A DNA stretch of 64,000 nucleotides from Acidobacteriota bacterium (GTDB lineage Bacteria; Acidobacteriota; Vicinamibacteria; Vicinamibacterales; CAVVIG01), in NCBI GenBank assembly GCA_016195265.1, contig JACPZW010000084.1, forward strand, positions 1 to 64,000, in the 5' to 3' direction. Shown here piece by piece: positions 44,651 through 52,778 of the stretch. The position numbers and the translations under genes are program-made. The notes under the pieces are model-generated. The model saw nothing but the letters and a program-made list of their open reading frames with translations, was not told where the DNA came from and did no database searches. Position 1 is the first letter of the stretch, and every line of letters begins with the position of its first letter.

Positions 44651-45038
44651 TCAGTGCACGTGCACGTGCGCCGTCGATCGAGTCGGACGCCAGCGCAGGA
44701 ACACGTGATACGAACGCGCGCCGTCGTAGTACTGCAGGAGATCGGGCGAGGGGTGATACGCGGATGAACCAGTTCTGCGATTCCCACGCCCAGAAATCCG
44801 CGAACTTGCGCTGCTGGTAGTTGTAGCCGTAGAAGGCGTTGGCATCGCTCGTCCACGTCCACGCGGCCACGGGCGCCGGATCCGCGACGTGATGATGCTC
44901 GGGCGGGTGCTGCTCCTGATCCTGCGCCTGGACCGAAGGGGTGAGCAGCAGAAGCACGACCGCGAGCACCCCATCGGACCCTTGTCGCGGACGCCGCGTC
45001 TTACTGTGGAGGCGCCGTGTTACGCTGAGGACATTCAT
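44651..45038 (-). pseudogene. Decayed secreted protein gene (signal peptide and both ends remain)
   Basis: One frame encodes a signal peptide (GVLAVVLLLLTPSVQAQ), a His-rich segment (EQHPPEHHHVADP) and then AWTWTSDANAFYGYNYQQRKF and WAWESQNWFIR. After that the frame loses sense. A different frame continues with DLLQYYDGARSYHVFLRWRP and ends HVHVH-stop at 44651. The two parts look like the N and C termini of one longer outer-membrane or periplasmic protein with the middle deleted and the frame shifted. It sits beside copC and is His-rich, so a copper-related origin is possible. It diverges from copC. Confidence 0.55.
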
Positions 45039-45079
45039 CGGAAGGCGATGGTATGTCGGATCCTCGCCCTGGAGGAGTG

Positions 45080-45490
45080 ATGCACAGAACGAAGTCGTCG
45101 CTAGTGACCCTGGCGGCTGCCGCGCTGGCGGCCGTGGCGGTCGGCGTCGCCGTCGAGGCGCACGCGAAGCTGATGAAGACGTCGCCGGCCGACAAGGCCA
45201 CCGTGACGAAGGCGCCGGCGAGCGTCCAGTTGTGGTTCAACGAGGCGATCGACGTGAAGCTCAGCAAAGTCGAAGTGACCGGCCCGGCCGGGAAGGTCGC
45301 GCTGGGCGTGGTCCACGCGATGGAGCCGAAGCAGTTGATGGGCCCGATCACCGGCAAGATGGCCGACGGCGCCTACACCGTCGACTGGCAGACGGCCGGC
45401 GATGACGGCCACGTGCAGAAGGGCTCGTTCACCTTCACGCTGAAACAGGCCGGCTCGACGAAGCCGAGCTCGACGAAGCCGAAAGAGTGA
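45080..45490 (+). CDS. copC: CopC-domain periplasmic copper-binding protein
   Basis: A 136-residue CopC homologue. A signal peptide ends in VEAHA, leaving a mature N terminus HAKLMKTSPADKATV or AKLM; the His next to the cleavage site is the usual Cu(II) ligand. The cupredoxin-like sandwich shows the family blocks PASVQLWFNEAIDVKLSKVEV and DGAYTVDWQTAGDDGHVQKGSFTF, the last with the Asp-Gly-His ligand motif. It ends in a Lys/Ser/Thr-rich tail with an exact SSTKPK repeat. The ATG at 45080 has GGAGGAG upstream. copD lies 5 kb downstream in the same direction. Confidence 0.93.
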   Translation: MHRTKSSLVTLAAAALAAVAVGVAVEAHAKLMKTSPADKATVTKAPASVQLWFNEAIDVKLSKVEVTGPAGKVALGVVHAMEPKQLMGPITGKMADGAYTVDWQTAGDDGHVQKGSFTFTLKQAGSTKPSSTKPKE

Positions 45491-45503
45491 CGGTCACCGC
45501 CTG

Positions 45504-45932
45504 ATGCGCATCCTGCGCTCCCGCCTCGCCGTGTTCGCGCTCTGGGTCGTGGTGTGCGAGAGCGCGACGCTGCTTGCCGCGCCGCTCGCGCTGTGCTCCG
45601 CGTCGCGTGCCGAGGGCCAGGCGACGATGGCGTCGGGTGTCGACGCCGACTGTCCGTGCGGCGACGAGACCGGCACATGCCCGATGCACCATAAGAGCGC
45701 CACCAGGCGCGATCGCCCCGCGCCGTCCGCGCCGGTGAGAGGGAAGGCGTACTGCTCAGGCTGTTCGGATCCGTCCGACGCGGCGCTGCTGGTGATGACC
45801 GGTCTGGCCGCGCCGGTCATCACGCCATTCGATCTCGCTGCGCCTCAACCCGAGGCTGCGATCTTCGTTATCTCGTCCACGTCCTTCGTTCCCATCGTTC
45901 GTCCTCCCTCCGCGCCGCCTCCCAAAGCCTGA
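45504..45932 (+). CDS. Small secreted Cys/His-rich protein, unknown
   Basis: A 142-residue protein with an N-terminal signal or anchor segment (LAVFALWVVVCESATLLAAPLAL). The centre is Cys/His-rich: DADCPCGDETGTCPMHHKS and then AYCSGCSD, two clusters suited to binding copper or another soft metal. A second hydrophobic stretch (DAALLVMTGLAAPVITPFDLAA) follows, and the tail is Pro-rich. I do not recognise a named family. It starts 13 bases after copC, so it is very likely co-transcribed, and metal binding is inferred from composition and context only. Confidence 0.7.
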   Translation: MRILRSRLAVFALWVVVCESATLLAAPLALCSASRAEGQATMASGVDADCPCGDETGTCPMHHKSATRRDRPAPSAPVRGKAYCSGCSDPSDAALLVMTGLAAPVITPFDLAAPQPEAAIFVISSTSFVPIVRPPSAPPPKA

Positions 45933-46032
45933 CGTTTCTTCCGTCTGCCACGCGTGCGGTGAGGTGTGTCGGCGCGCTGCGCCGTCGTCCGCGCGCACGG
46001 ATCTCTCATCGGGAAACGAATGGAGTGCCAGT

Positions 46033-48864
46033 ATGAGACGGGTAGTCATCGCGACCCTCGCGATCGTCGCCAGCGGTATCGCCGTGCCAGCGCGCGCCGT
46101 CGTCGTGCAAGAGACGATCAATTCCGCCAGCGTCAGCGGCCGGGTCACGGATGCGCAAGGCGCGGTCATCCCAGGCGCGCAGGTCACGGCGCGCCAGACC
46201 GAGACGAACGTCGCCGCAGAGGCCACGACCGATCAGGAAGGACGGTTTCGGTTTGCGCCTCTGAAAGTCGGTCCGTACGAAATCACCGTGCGGGTGCAGG
46301 GTTTCGCCGACGCAACGCGTCGCGTGACGGCGGCCGCCGGGGGCGCGTACGACCTGCCGGTCACGCTCAGCGTCGGGGGCGTGGACGCGAGCGTCACCGT
46401 GAGCGGCCAGGCCGAGATCCTCGAAACGGCGCGGAGTCAGATCGCCGGCACGGTGTCTCAGACCGAAGTGCGCAATCTGCCGATGAACGGCCGCAACTTC
46501 CTGGATCTCGCGCTGCTCGTGCCCGGCGTCTCGCCGACCAACGTCGCCAGCACGCAGCTCTTCGCCGAAACGTCAGCGGTGCCCGGCGGCGGGCTCTCCA
46601 TCGGCAGTCAACGCAACTTCTCCAACAACTTCATCGTCGATGGCCTGTCGGCGAACGACGATGCGGCAGGGCTGAGTGGCATTCCATACGGCGTGGACGC
46701 CGTCGATCAGGTTCAGGTCGTCACGTCTGGCGGACAGGCGGAGCTCGGACGCGCGCTCGGCGGCTATGTGAACATCGTGACGAAGAGCGGCACGAACGTG
46801 GCGCATGGCGACGTGTACGGCTACGTCCGCGACGACCGTCTGAACGCGGCCAACGCGTTGACGGGCACGACGCTGCCGATGAGCCAGAAGCAATACGGCG
46901 CGAGCGTCGGCGGACCCGTGCAACAGGACCGGACGTTTTTCTTCGGGAACATCGAGCAGCGCCGTCTTGATCAGACCGGCCTGATGACGATCGCCGACAG
47001 CGCGGTCAGCGCGATCAACGCTCGCCTCGCGGCCGTCCGCTATCCAGGCTCGCCGATCGCGACCGGCGTTTACGCGAATCCGGTCCGCAGCACCAACGTG
47101 CTTGCGAAGATCGATCATCAGGCGAGCGGCAGCGATCAGTTCAGTATTCGATACGGGCAGTACGACGTGAGCTCCGACAACTCGCGCGGCGCGGGCGCGC
47201 TCAGCGCGGCGACCGCATCGGCCGGATTGGACAACGTCGATCGGACAGTCGCGTTCAGCAACACGATGAGCCTGTCGGCGAGGACCGTCAACGAAACGCG
47301 GGCGCAGATCGCATACAGCAATCTGCAGGCGCCGCCGACGGATCCCGTCGGCCCGTCGGTCACGATTTCCGGCGTGGCGTCGTTCGGCACGCTCTCCGGC
47401 AGTCCCACCGGCCGGGTCAACAAGTTGCACGAGATTGTGGACAACCTCTCGCATCAAGCGGGCCCGCACGCGCTGCGCACGGGCGTGGACGTGCTCTACA
47501 ACGACGACACGATCACGTATCCGCGATCGATCCGCGGCGCGTACACGTTTTCCTCGCTGGCGAACTTTCTCTCCGGCGCGTACAGCAACGCCGGCTTCAC
47601 GCAGACGTTCGGCGCGAGCGTCGTCTCGCAGACGAACCCGAACGTCGGCGTCTACGCGCAGGACGAATGGAAGGCGCTGCCCGGTCTGACGGTGAATCTC
47701 GGCGTGCGCTACGACCTGCAGTTCCTGCAGACGATCGCCACCGACGCCAACAACGTGTCGCCGCGCGCCGGCTTCGCGTGGGCGCCCTCCGAATCGAGTC
47801 ACACGGTGGTGCGGGGCAGCGCCGGTTTGTACTACGACAGGGTCCCGCTGCGTGCGCTCGCAAACGCGCTGCTGTCGGCCGGCAACACCACGGGTCTCGC
47901 CAATCTGCAGCAGATCGGCATCAGCCTGTCGCCGACGCAGGCGAGCGCGCCGGTCTTTCCGAACATCCTGAGCGCGCCGGTGCCCCTCGTGACGCTCGTC
48001 AACTTCACGACCATGGACCGCAGTCTCCAGAACGCGTACTCGCGGCAAGCGGGCGCCGAAGTCGAGCGCGAGCTCGTGGGCGGCGCGAGAGTCAGCGTCG
48101 GGTACCAGTACACACGCGGTCTCCATCTGCTGATGTCGGTGAACCAGAACGTGCCGACGTGCGTCGCCGCCGGGACCAACAACGGCTGCCGACCGAACGC
48201 CGCCTATGCGAACAACAGTCAGTACTCGTCGGCCGCGGACTCGACCTATCACGGACTGCACCTGTCGTTCGTGCAGCGGCCGACGCGATGGGGGTCGTAT
48301 CGCGTGTCGTACTCGCTCTCGAACGCGATGGACAACGTCGGCGAGTTCTTCTTCAGCTCGCCGATCGATCCGACGGACCTGTCGAAGGACTGGGGCCGGT
48401 CCGACGACGACCAGCGGCACCGGCTCGTCGTCAGCGGCGCGATCAACGCCTCGATGGAGCCGGCGCGGACGAGGTGGGAGCGGCTGACGCACGGATTCCA
48501 GCTGAGCGCGATCGTTCAGGCGTACTCGGCGCTGCCGTTCAACATTACCTCGGGCGTGAACACGGTGCAGGGCACCGTGGGCCGGCCCATCGTCGCGGGC
48601 GCGTTCGTCGATCGGAACGCCGGGGAGGGCCCGGACTTCTTCACGTTGAACGCGCGCGTGAGCCGGACGTTTCGGTTCGGCGATCGAGTGCGGGTGGACG
48701 GGCTGGTGGAGGCCTTCAACCTGACGAATCGCCGGAACATCGTCACGCTGAACGGTAATTTCGGTGCAGGCGCCTACCCGTCGAGTCCGTCGCCGGCGTT
48801 CGGTCAGATTACCTCGCTGGGCGATCCGCGCTCACTCCAGCTGGGTCTGCGGTTCAGGTTCTGA
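46033..48864 (+). CDS. TonB-dependent receptor with carboxypeptidase-regulatory N-domain
   Basis: A 943-residue outer-membrane receptor. The signal peptide ends near ARAVVVQE. Residues about 30-115 are a CarboxypepD_reg domain (SVSGRVTDAQGAVIPGAQVTARQTETN). The plug follows with VRNLPMNGRNFLDLALLVPGV and YGVDAVDQVQVVTSGGQAELG. The barrel fills the rest and ends LQLGLRFRF with terminal Phe. This is the OAR-like architecture typical of Acidobacteria, whose substrates are mostly unknown. It follows copC and the Cys/His-rich gene, which hints at copper or a metal chelate. The ATG at 46033 has an AATGGAG Shine-Dalgarno. Confidence 0.93.
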   Translation: MRRVVIATLAIVASGIAVPARAVVVQETINSASVSGRVTDAQGAVIPGAQVTARQTETNVAAEATTDQEGRFRFAPLKVGPYEITVRVQGFADATRRVTAAAGGAYDLPVTLSVGGVDASVTVSGQAEILETARSQIAGTVSQTEVRNLPMNGRNFLDLALLVPGVSPTNVASTQLFAETSAVPGGGLSIGSQRNFSNNFIVDGLSANDDAAGLSGIPYGVDAVDQVQVVTSGGQAELGRALGGYVNIVTKSGTNVAHGDVYGYVRDDRLNAANALTGTTLPMSQKQYGASVGGPVQQDRTFFFGNIEQRRLDQTGLMTIADSAVSAINARLAAVRYPGSPIATGVYANPVRSTNVLAKIDHQASGSDQFSIRYGQYDVSSDNSRGAGALSAATASAGLDNVDRTVAFSNTMSLSARTVNETRAQIAYSNLQAPPTDPVGPSVTISGVASFGTLSGSPTGRVNKLHEIVDNLSHQAGPHALRTGVDVLYNDDTITYPRSIRGAYTFSSLANFLSGAYSNAGFTQTFGASVVSQTNPNVGVYAQDEWKALPGLTVNLGVRYDLQFLQTIATDANNVSPRAGFAWAPSESSHTVVRGSAGLYYDRVPLRALANALLSAGNTTGLANLQQIGISLSPTQASAPVFPNILSAPVPLVTLVNFTTMDRSLQNAYSRQAGAEVERELVGGARVSVGYQYTRGLHLLMSVNQNVPTCVAAGTNNGCRPNAAYANNSQYSSAADSTYHGLHLSFVQRPTRWGSYRVSYSLSNAMDNVGEFFFSSPIDPTDLSKDWGRSDDDQRHRLVVSGAINASMEPARTRWERLTHGFQLSAIVQAYSALPFNITSGVNTVQGTVGRPIVAGAFVDRNAGEGPDFFTLNARVSRTFRFGDRVRVDGLVEAFNLTNRRNIVTLNGNFGAGAYPSSPSPAFGQITSLGDPRSLQLGLRFRF

Positions 48865-48897
48865 TGAGGGTTCTGATCCGGCGAGCGGCCGGCCGAA

Positions 48898-48903
48898 GTA
48901 GAA
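48898..48903 (+). promoter_or_regulatory. Possible -10 box (TAGAAT) for the peroxiredoxin gene
   Basis: TAGAAT lies about 40 bases before the peroxiredoxin ATG at 48943, leaving a leader with a good AGGAGGGCAGGG ribosome-binding site. This contrasts with the leaderless pattern elsewhere. Confidence 0.4.
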
Positions 48904-48942
48904 TCAGCGTTTCACATCCCGTGTACGCAGGAGGGCAGGGAC

Positions 48943-49575
48943 ATGGCAATTCGACTTGGCGACGAAGTTCCGAATTTCACGGCCGACACGACCGAGGGCA
49001 CGATCAACTTCCACGAATGGAAGGCCGGCAAGTGGGCCGTGCTCTTTTCGCATCCGCGCGACTTCACGCCGGTCTGCACGACGGAACTCGGCGCCGTCGC
49101 GAAGCTGAAGCCGGAGTTCGAGAAGCGCAACACGAAGGTGATCGGGCTGAGCGTCGATCCCCTCGACTCGCACGCGAAGTGGGCGCAGGACATCAAGGAC
49201 GTCACGGGCGCGACGCTCAATTTCCCGCTCATCGGCGATCCCGACAAGAGCGTGGCGAACGCCTACGACATGATCCATCCCAACGCGAGCGACACGGCGA
49301 CCGTGCGGTCGGTGTTCATCATCGGCCCGGACAACAAGCTGAAGCTCACGCTGACGTACCCGGCGAGCACGGGCCGCAACTTCTACGAAATCATGCGCGT
49401 GATCGACTCGCTGCAGCTGACCGCGAAGCACCAGGTGGCGACGCCGGCCGACTGGAAAGCGGGCGAGGACGTCATCATCGTGCCCGCGGTGTCCGATGAA
49501 GACGCGAAGAAGCGCTTCCCGGGCTTCGTGGCGAAGAAGCCGTACCTCCGCGTGACGAAGCAGCCGCAAGGCTGA
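48943..49575 (+). CDS. 1-Cys (Prx6-type) peroxiredoxin
   Basis: A 210-residue peroxiredoxin. The peroxidatic cysteine is C45 in SHPRDFTPVCTTELG. Prx6-type features follow: GLSVDPLDSHAKWAQDI, FPLIGDPDKSVANAYDMI, and the long C-terminal domain with TPADWKAGEDVIIVPAVSDEDAKKRFPGF. No resolving Cys is seen, so it is a 1-Cys enzyme reducing H2O2 and organic peroxides with an outside thiol. No signal peptide, so it is cytoplasmic. A REP-like element begins at its stop codon. Confidence 0.95.
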   Translation: MAIRLGDEVPNFTADTTEGTINFHEWKAGKWAVLFSHPRDFTPVCTTELGAVAKLKPEFEKRNTKVIGLSVDPLDSHAKWAQDIKDVTGATLNFPLIGDPDKSVANAYDMIHPNASDTATVRSVFIIGPDNKLKLTLTYPASTGRNFYEIMRVIDSLQLTAKHQVATPADWKAGEDVIIVPAVSDEDAKKRFPGFVAKKPYLRVTKQPQG

Positions 49576-49579
49576 TGAG

Positions 49580-49631
49580 GAGGGCGGGCCCTTTTGGACT
49601 GACGAGTAGGGCGGGTCCTTTCGGACCCGCC
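49580..49631. repeat. REP-like hairpins after the peroxiredoxin gene
   Basis: A damaged first unit (GGGCGGGCCC, loop, then a broken right arm GGACTGA) is followed by an intact GTAGGGCGGGTCC-TTTC-GGACCCGCC. Both are in the same orientation, so this copy is a tandem rather than an inverted pair. Confidence 0.8.
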
Positions 49632-49651
49632 GCGAGTGAGGAGCATCCATC

Positions 49652-50560
49652 ATGACGACGCTCACAGATCGGCGGACCGGTATTCTCGTCGCGGCGTGGC
49701 TGTTCGCCTTCGGCCTGGCCGGCGCCGAGATGACATTCGCGCAAGGCAACATCGACTTCACCAAGGTCGAGATCAAGACGACGAAGATTGCGAGCAACTT
49801 CTACGCGCTCGACGGCGCGGGCGGCGCGATCGGCGTGCTGACCGGCCCCGACGGCGTCTTCATCGTGGACTCGCAGTATGCGCCGCTGACGGACAAGATC
49901 GTCGCGGCGATCAAGCAGATCTCCGACGGCCGCATCCGGTTCATGGTCAACACACACGTGCACCCGGATCATACGGGCGGCAACGAGAACCTCGGAAAAC
50001 TCGGCGTCACGATCTTGTCACGCGATCAGCTGCGCATGCGGCTGGCCGGCGGTCAGCGTCCCGCGCCGCCGATCGCGCTGCCGACGATCACGTACAACGA
50101 GACGACGACCGTTCATATGAACGGCGAGGACGTGCGGCTGATTCCGATGCCGGTCGCGCACACGGACGGCGATACGCTCGTGTACTTCCCGACGGCGAAC
50201 GTCCTGATGACCGGCGACTTCTACCGGTCGGTCGGCTATCCGTTCCCCGATCGCGCCAACGGCGGCTCGCTGAAAGGCCTGCTCGACGCGCTGCAAGCCG
50301 TCGTCGATCTCGCGAAGCCGGACACGAAGATCATTCCCGGTCACGGCGAAATCGTAAACAAGACGGCGGTCGCCGAGCACAAGGCGATGGCGATCGTGAT
50401 TCGCGATCGCGTCGCGGCGATGGTGAAGGCGGGGAAGACCGCCGACGAAGTGGTCGCCGCGAAGCCGACGGCCGATTACGACGCGAAGGTGCCGCAGGCG
50501 GCGACGACGTCCGAGCGCTTCCTGCGGGCGATTCACGCGGAACTGAGCGCGGCGAAGTAA
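49652..50560 (+). CDS. Periplasmic metallo-beta-lactamase-fold hydrolase
   Basis: A 302-residue MBL-fold protein with a signal peptide ending near FAQGNID (residue 31). Zinc ligands are H102-x-H104-x-D106-H107 in NTHVHPDHTGG, a further His in MPVAHTDGDTLVYFP, and the last in IIPGHGEIV. The layout resembles B3-like or quinoprotein relay enzyme (SoxH/QRE) hydrolases common in soil bacteria. A beta-lactamase is one possibility but not supported by specific residues. It lies between the peroxiredoxin and copD genes, and copD starts eight bases after its stop, which implies co-transcription. Confidence 0.88.
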   Translation: MTTLTDRRTGILVAAWLFAFGLAGAEMTFAQGNIDFTKVEIKTTKIASNFYALDGAGGAIGVLTGPDGVFIVDSQYAPLTDKIVAAIKQISDGRIRFMVNTHVHPDHTGGNENLGKLGVTILSRDQLRMRLAGGQRPAPPIALPTITYNETTTVHMNGEDVRLIPMPVAHTDGDTLVYFPTANVLMTGDFYRSVGYPFPDRANGGSLKGLLDALQAVVDLAKPDTKIIPGHGEIVNKTAVAEHKAMAIVIRDRVAAMVKAGKTADEVVAAKPTADYDAKVPQAATTSERFLRAIHAELSAAK

Positions 50561-50567
50561 TCGCCCT

Positions 50568-51410
50568 GTGAACGCCGTCGCGACGGAGGCGGCCACCAAA
50601 GCGATCCTGTACGCCGCGCTGCTTCCCACCGTGGGAGCCAGCGCGGCGTTTCTGTTCGTGGCCGCCAGGCTGAGACCTCAAGCGCCGGCATCTGTTGAAT
50701 CCTCGATTCGCCGCGTCGGGCTGATCGCCGCCAGCGGCGTCGTCGTCGCGCTCGCGCTGCGAGCCTGGGCGCAGGCGGACGCGACGTTCGGTCTCGCGGA
50801 TTCCTTCTCGCCGGAGTCTCTCCACACCATCTTGACGAGCCGCTGGGGGCTGCGCTGGGACTGGCAGCTGCTGGCGGCTGTCGCATGCACGATCGCGTAC
50901 GCCGGCTCGGGGGGCGGACGCCGCGTCGCGTGGTTCGCCGCGGCCGCATCAGGCGTCGCGCTCTGCGTGGCGCTGACGCTGACGGGGCACGCGTCCGGCG
51001 ATCCGTGGCGGATGACCGTCCACGCGATGCATCTTACCGGCGGCAGCCTGTGGCTCGGGACGCTGACGACGCTGGCACTCGTGACGCCGTCGATTGATGC
51101 GGAGTCGCGCGTCGCGCTGTTCCGCGCGTTCTCGCCGGTGGCGCTCGCCGGCGCGGGGCTTGCCGCCGCCGCTGGTGCGACGACCGCCTGGATGTACCTG
51201 GGCGCCGTTGATCAGATCTGGCAGACGCCGTACGGCCGCACGCTCGCCATCAAGGTGATCCTCGTCGCGTGCGTCGCGGTCTGCGGGCTCGTGAACTGGC
51301 GCCGCGCGGACGCCGGCGCGGGGCAGGGCCGCGTCGTCGCGCTCGAACTCCTGTTCGCCGCCGCGGTCATCGTCTCCACCGCCGTCCTCACCGAGCTCGA
51401 GCACCCGTAA
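50568..51410 (+). CDS. copD: CopD-family copper transport membrane protein
   Basis: A 280-residue protein with about eight membrane spans. The conserved CopD core is present: LTLTGHASGDPWRMTVHAMHLTGGSLWLGTLTTLAL with three His that are candidate copper or heme ligands, and YGRTLAIKVILVACVAVCGLVNWRRA near the end. CopD works with periplasmic CopC in copper uptake. The start is GTG at 50568, eight bases after the MBL gene. The stop lies within the first copy of a 48-base tandem duplication that repeats the last codons. Confidence 0.88.
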   Translation: MNAVATEAATKAILYAALLPTVGASAAFLFVAARLRPQAPASVESSIRRVGLIAASGVVVALALRAWAQADATFGLADSFSPESLHTILTSRWGLRWDWQLLAAVACTIAYAGSGGGRRVAWFAAAASGVALCVALTLTGHASGDPWRMTVHAMHLTGGSLWLGTLTTLALVTPSIDAESRVALFRAFSPVALAGAGLAAAAGATTAWMYLGAVDQIWQTPYGRTLAIKVILVACVAVCGLVNWRRADAGAGQGRVVALELLFAAAVIVSTAVLTELEHP

Positions 51411-51491
51411 TCAGCCGGGTCCAAAAGGACCCGGCCTACATAACTCGAGCACCCGTAATCAGCCGGGTCCGAAAGGCCCCGGCCTACATAT
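51396..51491. repeat. 48-base tandem duplication: gene 3' end plus REP-like unit
   Basis: Two copies (51396-51443 and 51444-51491) each contain the last four codons and stop of copD followed by an inverted REP unit (GCCGGGTCC arms, loop AAAA or GAAA, GGCCTACAT). They differ at only a few positions, the second having GGCCCC for GGACCC, so the duplication is recent and happened after the REP unit was in place. Confidence 0.88.
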
Positions 51492-51511
51492 CTGCCGGCC
51501 CGGCCGGGTAG

Positions 51512-51517
51512 TACACT
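51512..51517 (+). promoter_or_regulatory. -10 box (TACACT) 7 nt before YVTN gene start
   Basis: TACACT ends exactly 7 nt before the ATG at 51525. No Shine-Dalgarno is present, so a leaderless transcript is likely. Confidence 0.45.
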
Positions 51518-51524
51518 GCCCGTC

Positions 51525-52616
51525 ATGTGCATCACGCGATCCGGACGTTTCACGCTCACATTTCTCTTATCAGTCGTTGCCGCGGCCGCGTTCGCGTGCT
51601 CGAACCCGCCGCCACCCGCGGCGACGAAAGCCGCGCCGCCTCCGCCCGCGCCGCCGAAGATGCCGGCCGTCGGCATCTACGTCACGAATGAACAGTCCGG
51701 CGATCTCACCGTGATCGACACCGAGACGCTGGAGCCCGTGACGACGATCCCGCTCGGCAAGCGGCCGCGCGGAATCGCCGCGAGCCCGGACGGCACGCGG
51801 CTGTACGTGGCGCTCAGCGGATCGCCGAGCGCCGGACCCGGTGTCGACGAGAAGACGCTGCCGCCGCCCGATCGCACGGCCGACGGCATCGGCGTCGTCG
51901 ATCTGAAGGAAGGCAAACTGATCAAGGTGATGACGAGCGGGAACGATCCCGAGCAGGTCGCGGTCAGCAAGGACGGCACGCAGGTGTTCGTCGCCAACGA
52001 GGACTCGGGCCAGTTGAGCGTGGTCGACGCGGCCACCGGGCAGATCGCGGAGCGCTTCAAGGTCGGCGACGAGCCGGAATGCGTGACGCTCGAGCCGTCG
52101 GGCACGCGCGTGTGGGTCACGTCGGAGGAAGACGGCGCCGTCTACGTCATCGATCTCGAGACGCACAAAGTCGTCAAGTCCGTGAAGACGGGACCGCGGC
52201 CGCGATCGATCGCGTTCATGCAGGACGGCTCGCGCGCGTACGTGCCCGCGGAGAACGGCGCGTCGCTGACGATGATCGACGTGAAGAAGCTGACCGTGCT
52301 GAAGACGATCAACCTCGGCGAGGGCATGCGGCCGATGGGCACCGTCATGGCTCCCGACGGCTCGCGCGTGTACGTCTCGACCGGCCGCAGCAAGATGGTG
52401 CTGGCGGTGGATACGAAGACCAACAAGATCATCGCCTCTGCCGAGGCTGGACCGCGGCCGTGGGGCATTGCGATCGCGGCGGATGGAAAGACGATCTACA
52501 CGGCGAACGGTCCGTCGAACGACATCTCCGTCCTCGACGTCATCACGGGCAATCTGACGAAGAAGATTGCGGTCGGCCGTGGACCGTGGGGGATTGCGAT
52601 CGTCGCGCGACATTGA
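51525..52616 (+). CDS. YVTN beta-propeller lipoprotein
   Basis: A 363-residue lipoprotein. The lipobox AFAC places the modified cysteine at C25, followed by a Pro/Ala linker. Residues about 48-360 form a seven-bladed YVTN/YncE-type propeller with repeated blades such as IYVTNEQSGDLTVIDTETLEPVTTI and IYTANGPSNDISVLDVITGNLTKKI. Such proteins are surface or periplasmic binding scaffolds; some accompany metal or quinoprotein systems. It lies between copD and a TonB receptor, so a role with that receptor is plausible but unproven. TACACT 7 nt before the ATG suggests leaderless expression. Confidence 0.9.
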   Translation: MCITRSGRFTLTFLLSVVAAAAFACSNPPPPAATKAAPPPPAPPKMPAVGIYVTNEQSGDLTVIDTETLEPVTTIPLGKRPRGIAASPDGTRLYVALSGSPSAGPGVDEKTLPPPDRTADGIGVVDLKEGKLIKVMTSGNDPEQVAVSKDGTQVFVANEDSGQLSVVDAATGQIAERFKVGDEPECVTLEPSGTRVWVTSEEDGAVYVIDLETHKVVKSVKTGPRPRSIAFMQDGSRAYVPAENGASLTMIDVKKLTVLKTINLGEGMRPMGTVMAPDGSRVYVSTGRSKMVLAVDTKTNKIIASAEAGPRPWGIAIAADGKTIYTANGPSNDISVLDVITGNLTKKIAVGRGPWGIAIVARH

Positions 52617-52618
52617 TG

Positions 52619-52679
52619 AGCAGGGCGGGTCCTTCTGGACCCGCCTGATCAGCCGGGTCCGAAAGGACCCGGCCTACAT
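52619..52679. repeat. REP-like paired hairpins after the YVTN gene
   Basis: GGCGGGTCC-TTCT-GGACCCGCC, then TGATCA, then GCCGGGTCC-GAAA-GGACCCGGC and CTAC. The left GTAG foot is replaced by GCAG. It begins at the YVTN stop codon. Confidence 0.9.
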
Positions 52680-52778
52680 GTCTTCTCGAACGTAATCCAC
52701 GAGCCGAGCCAGAACGCGCGCAGCGCTCGAGGCCAGAGGACGCACGCGCGTGCTGCCAGCCTGTAAACTAAGGTCTGC

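Noticed and set aside
49652-50560. MBL-fold protein as a beta-lactamase resistance gene.
   Set aside because: The metal motif is common to many hydrolases; no beta-lactamase-specific residues were recognised, and the context is metal handling.
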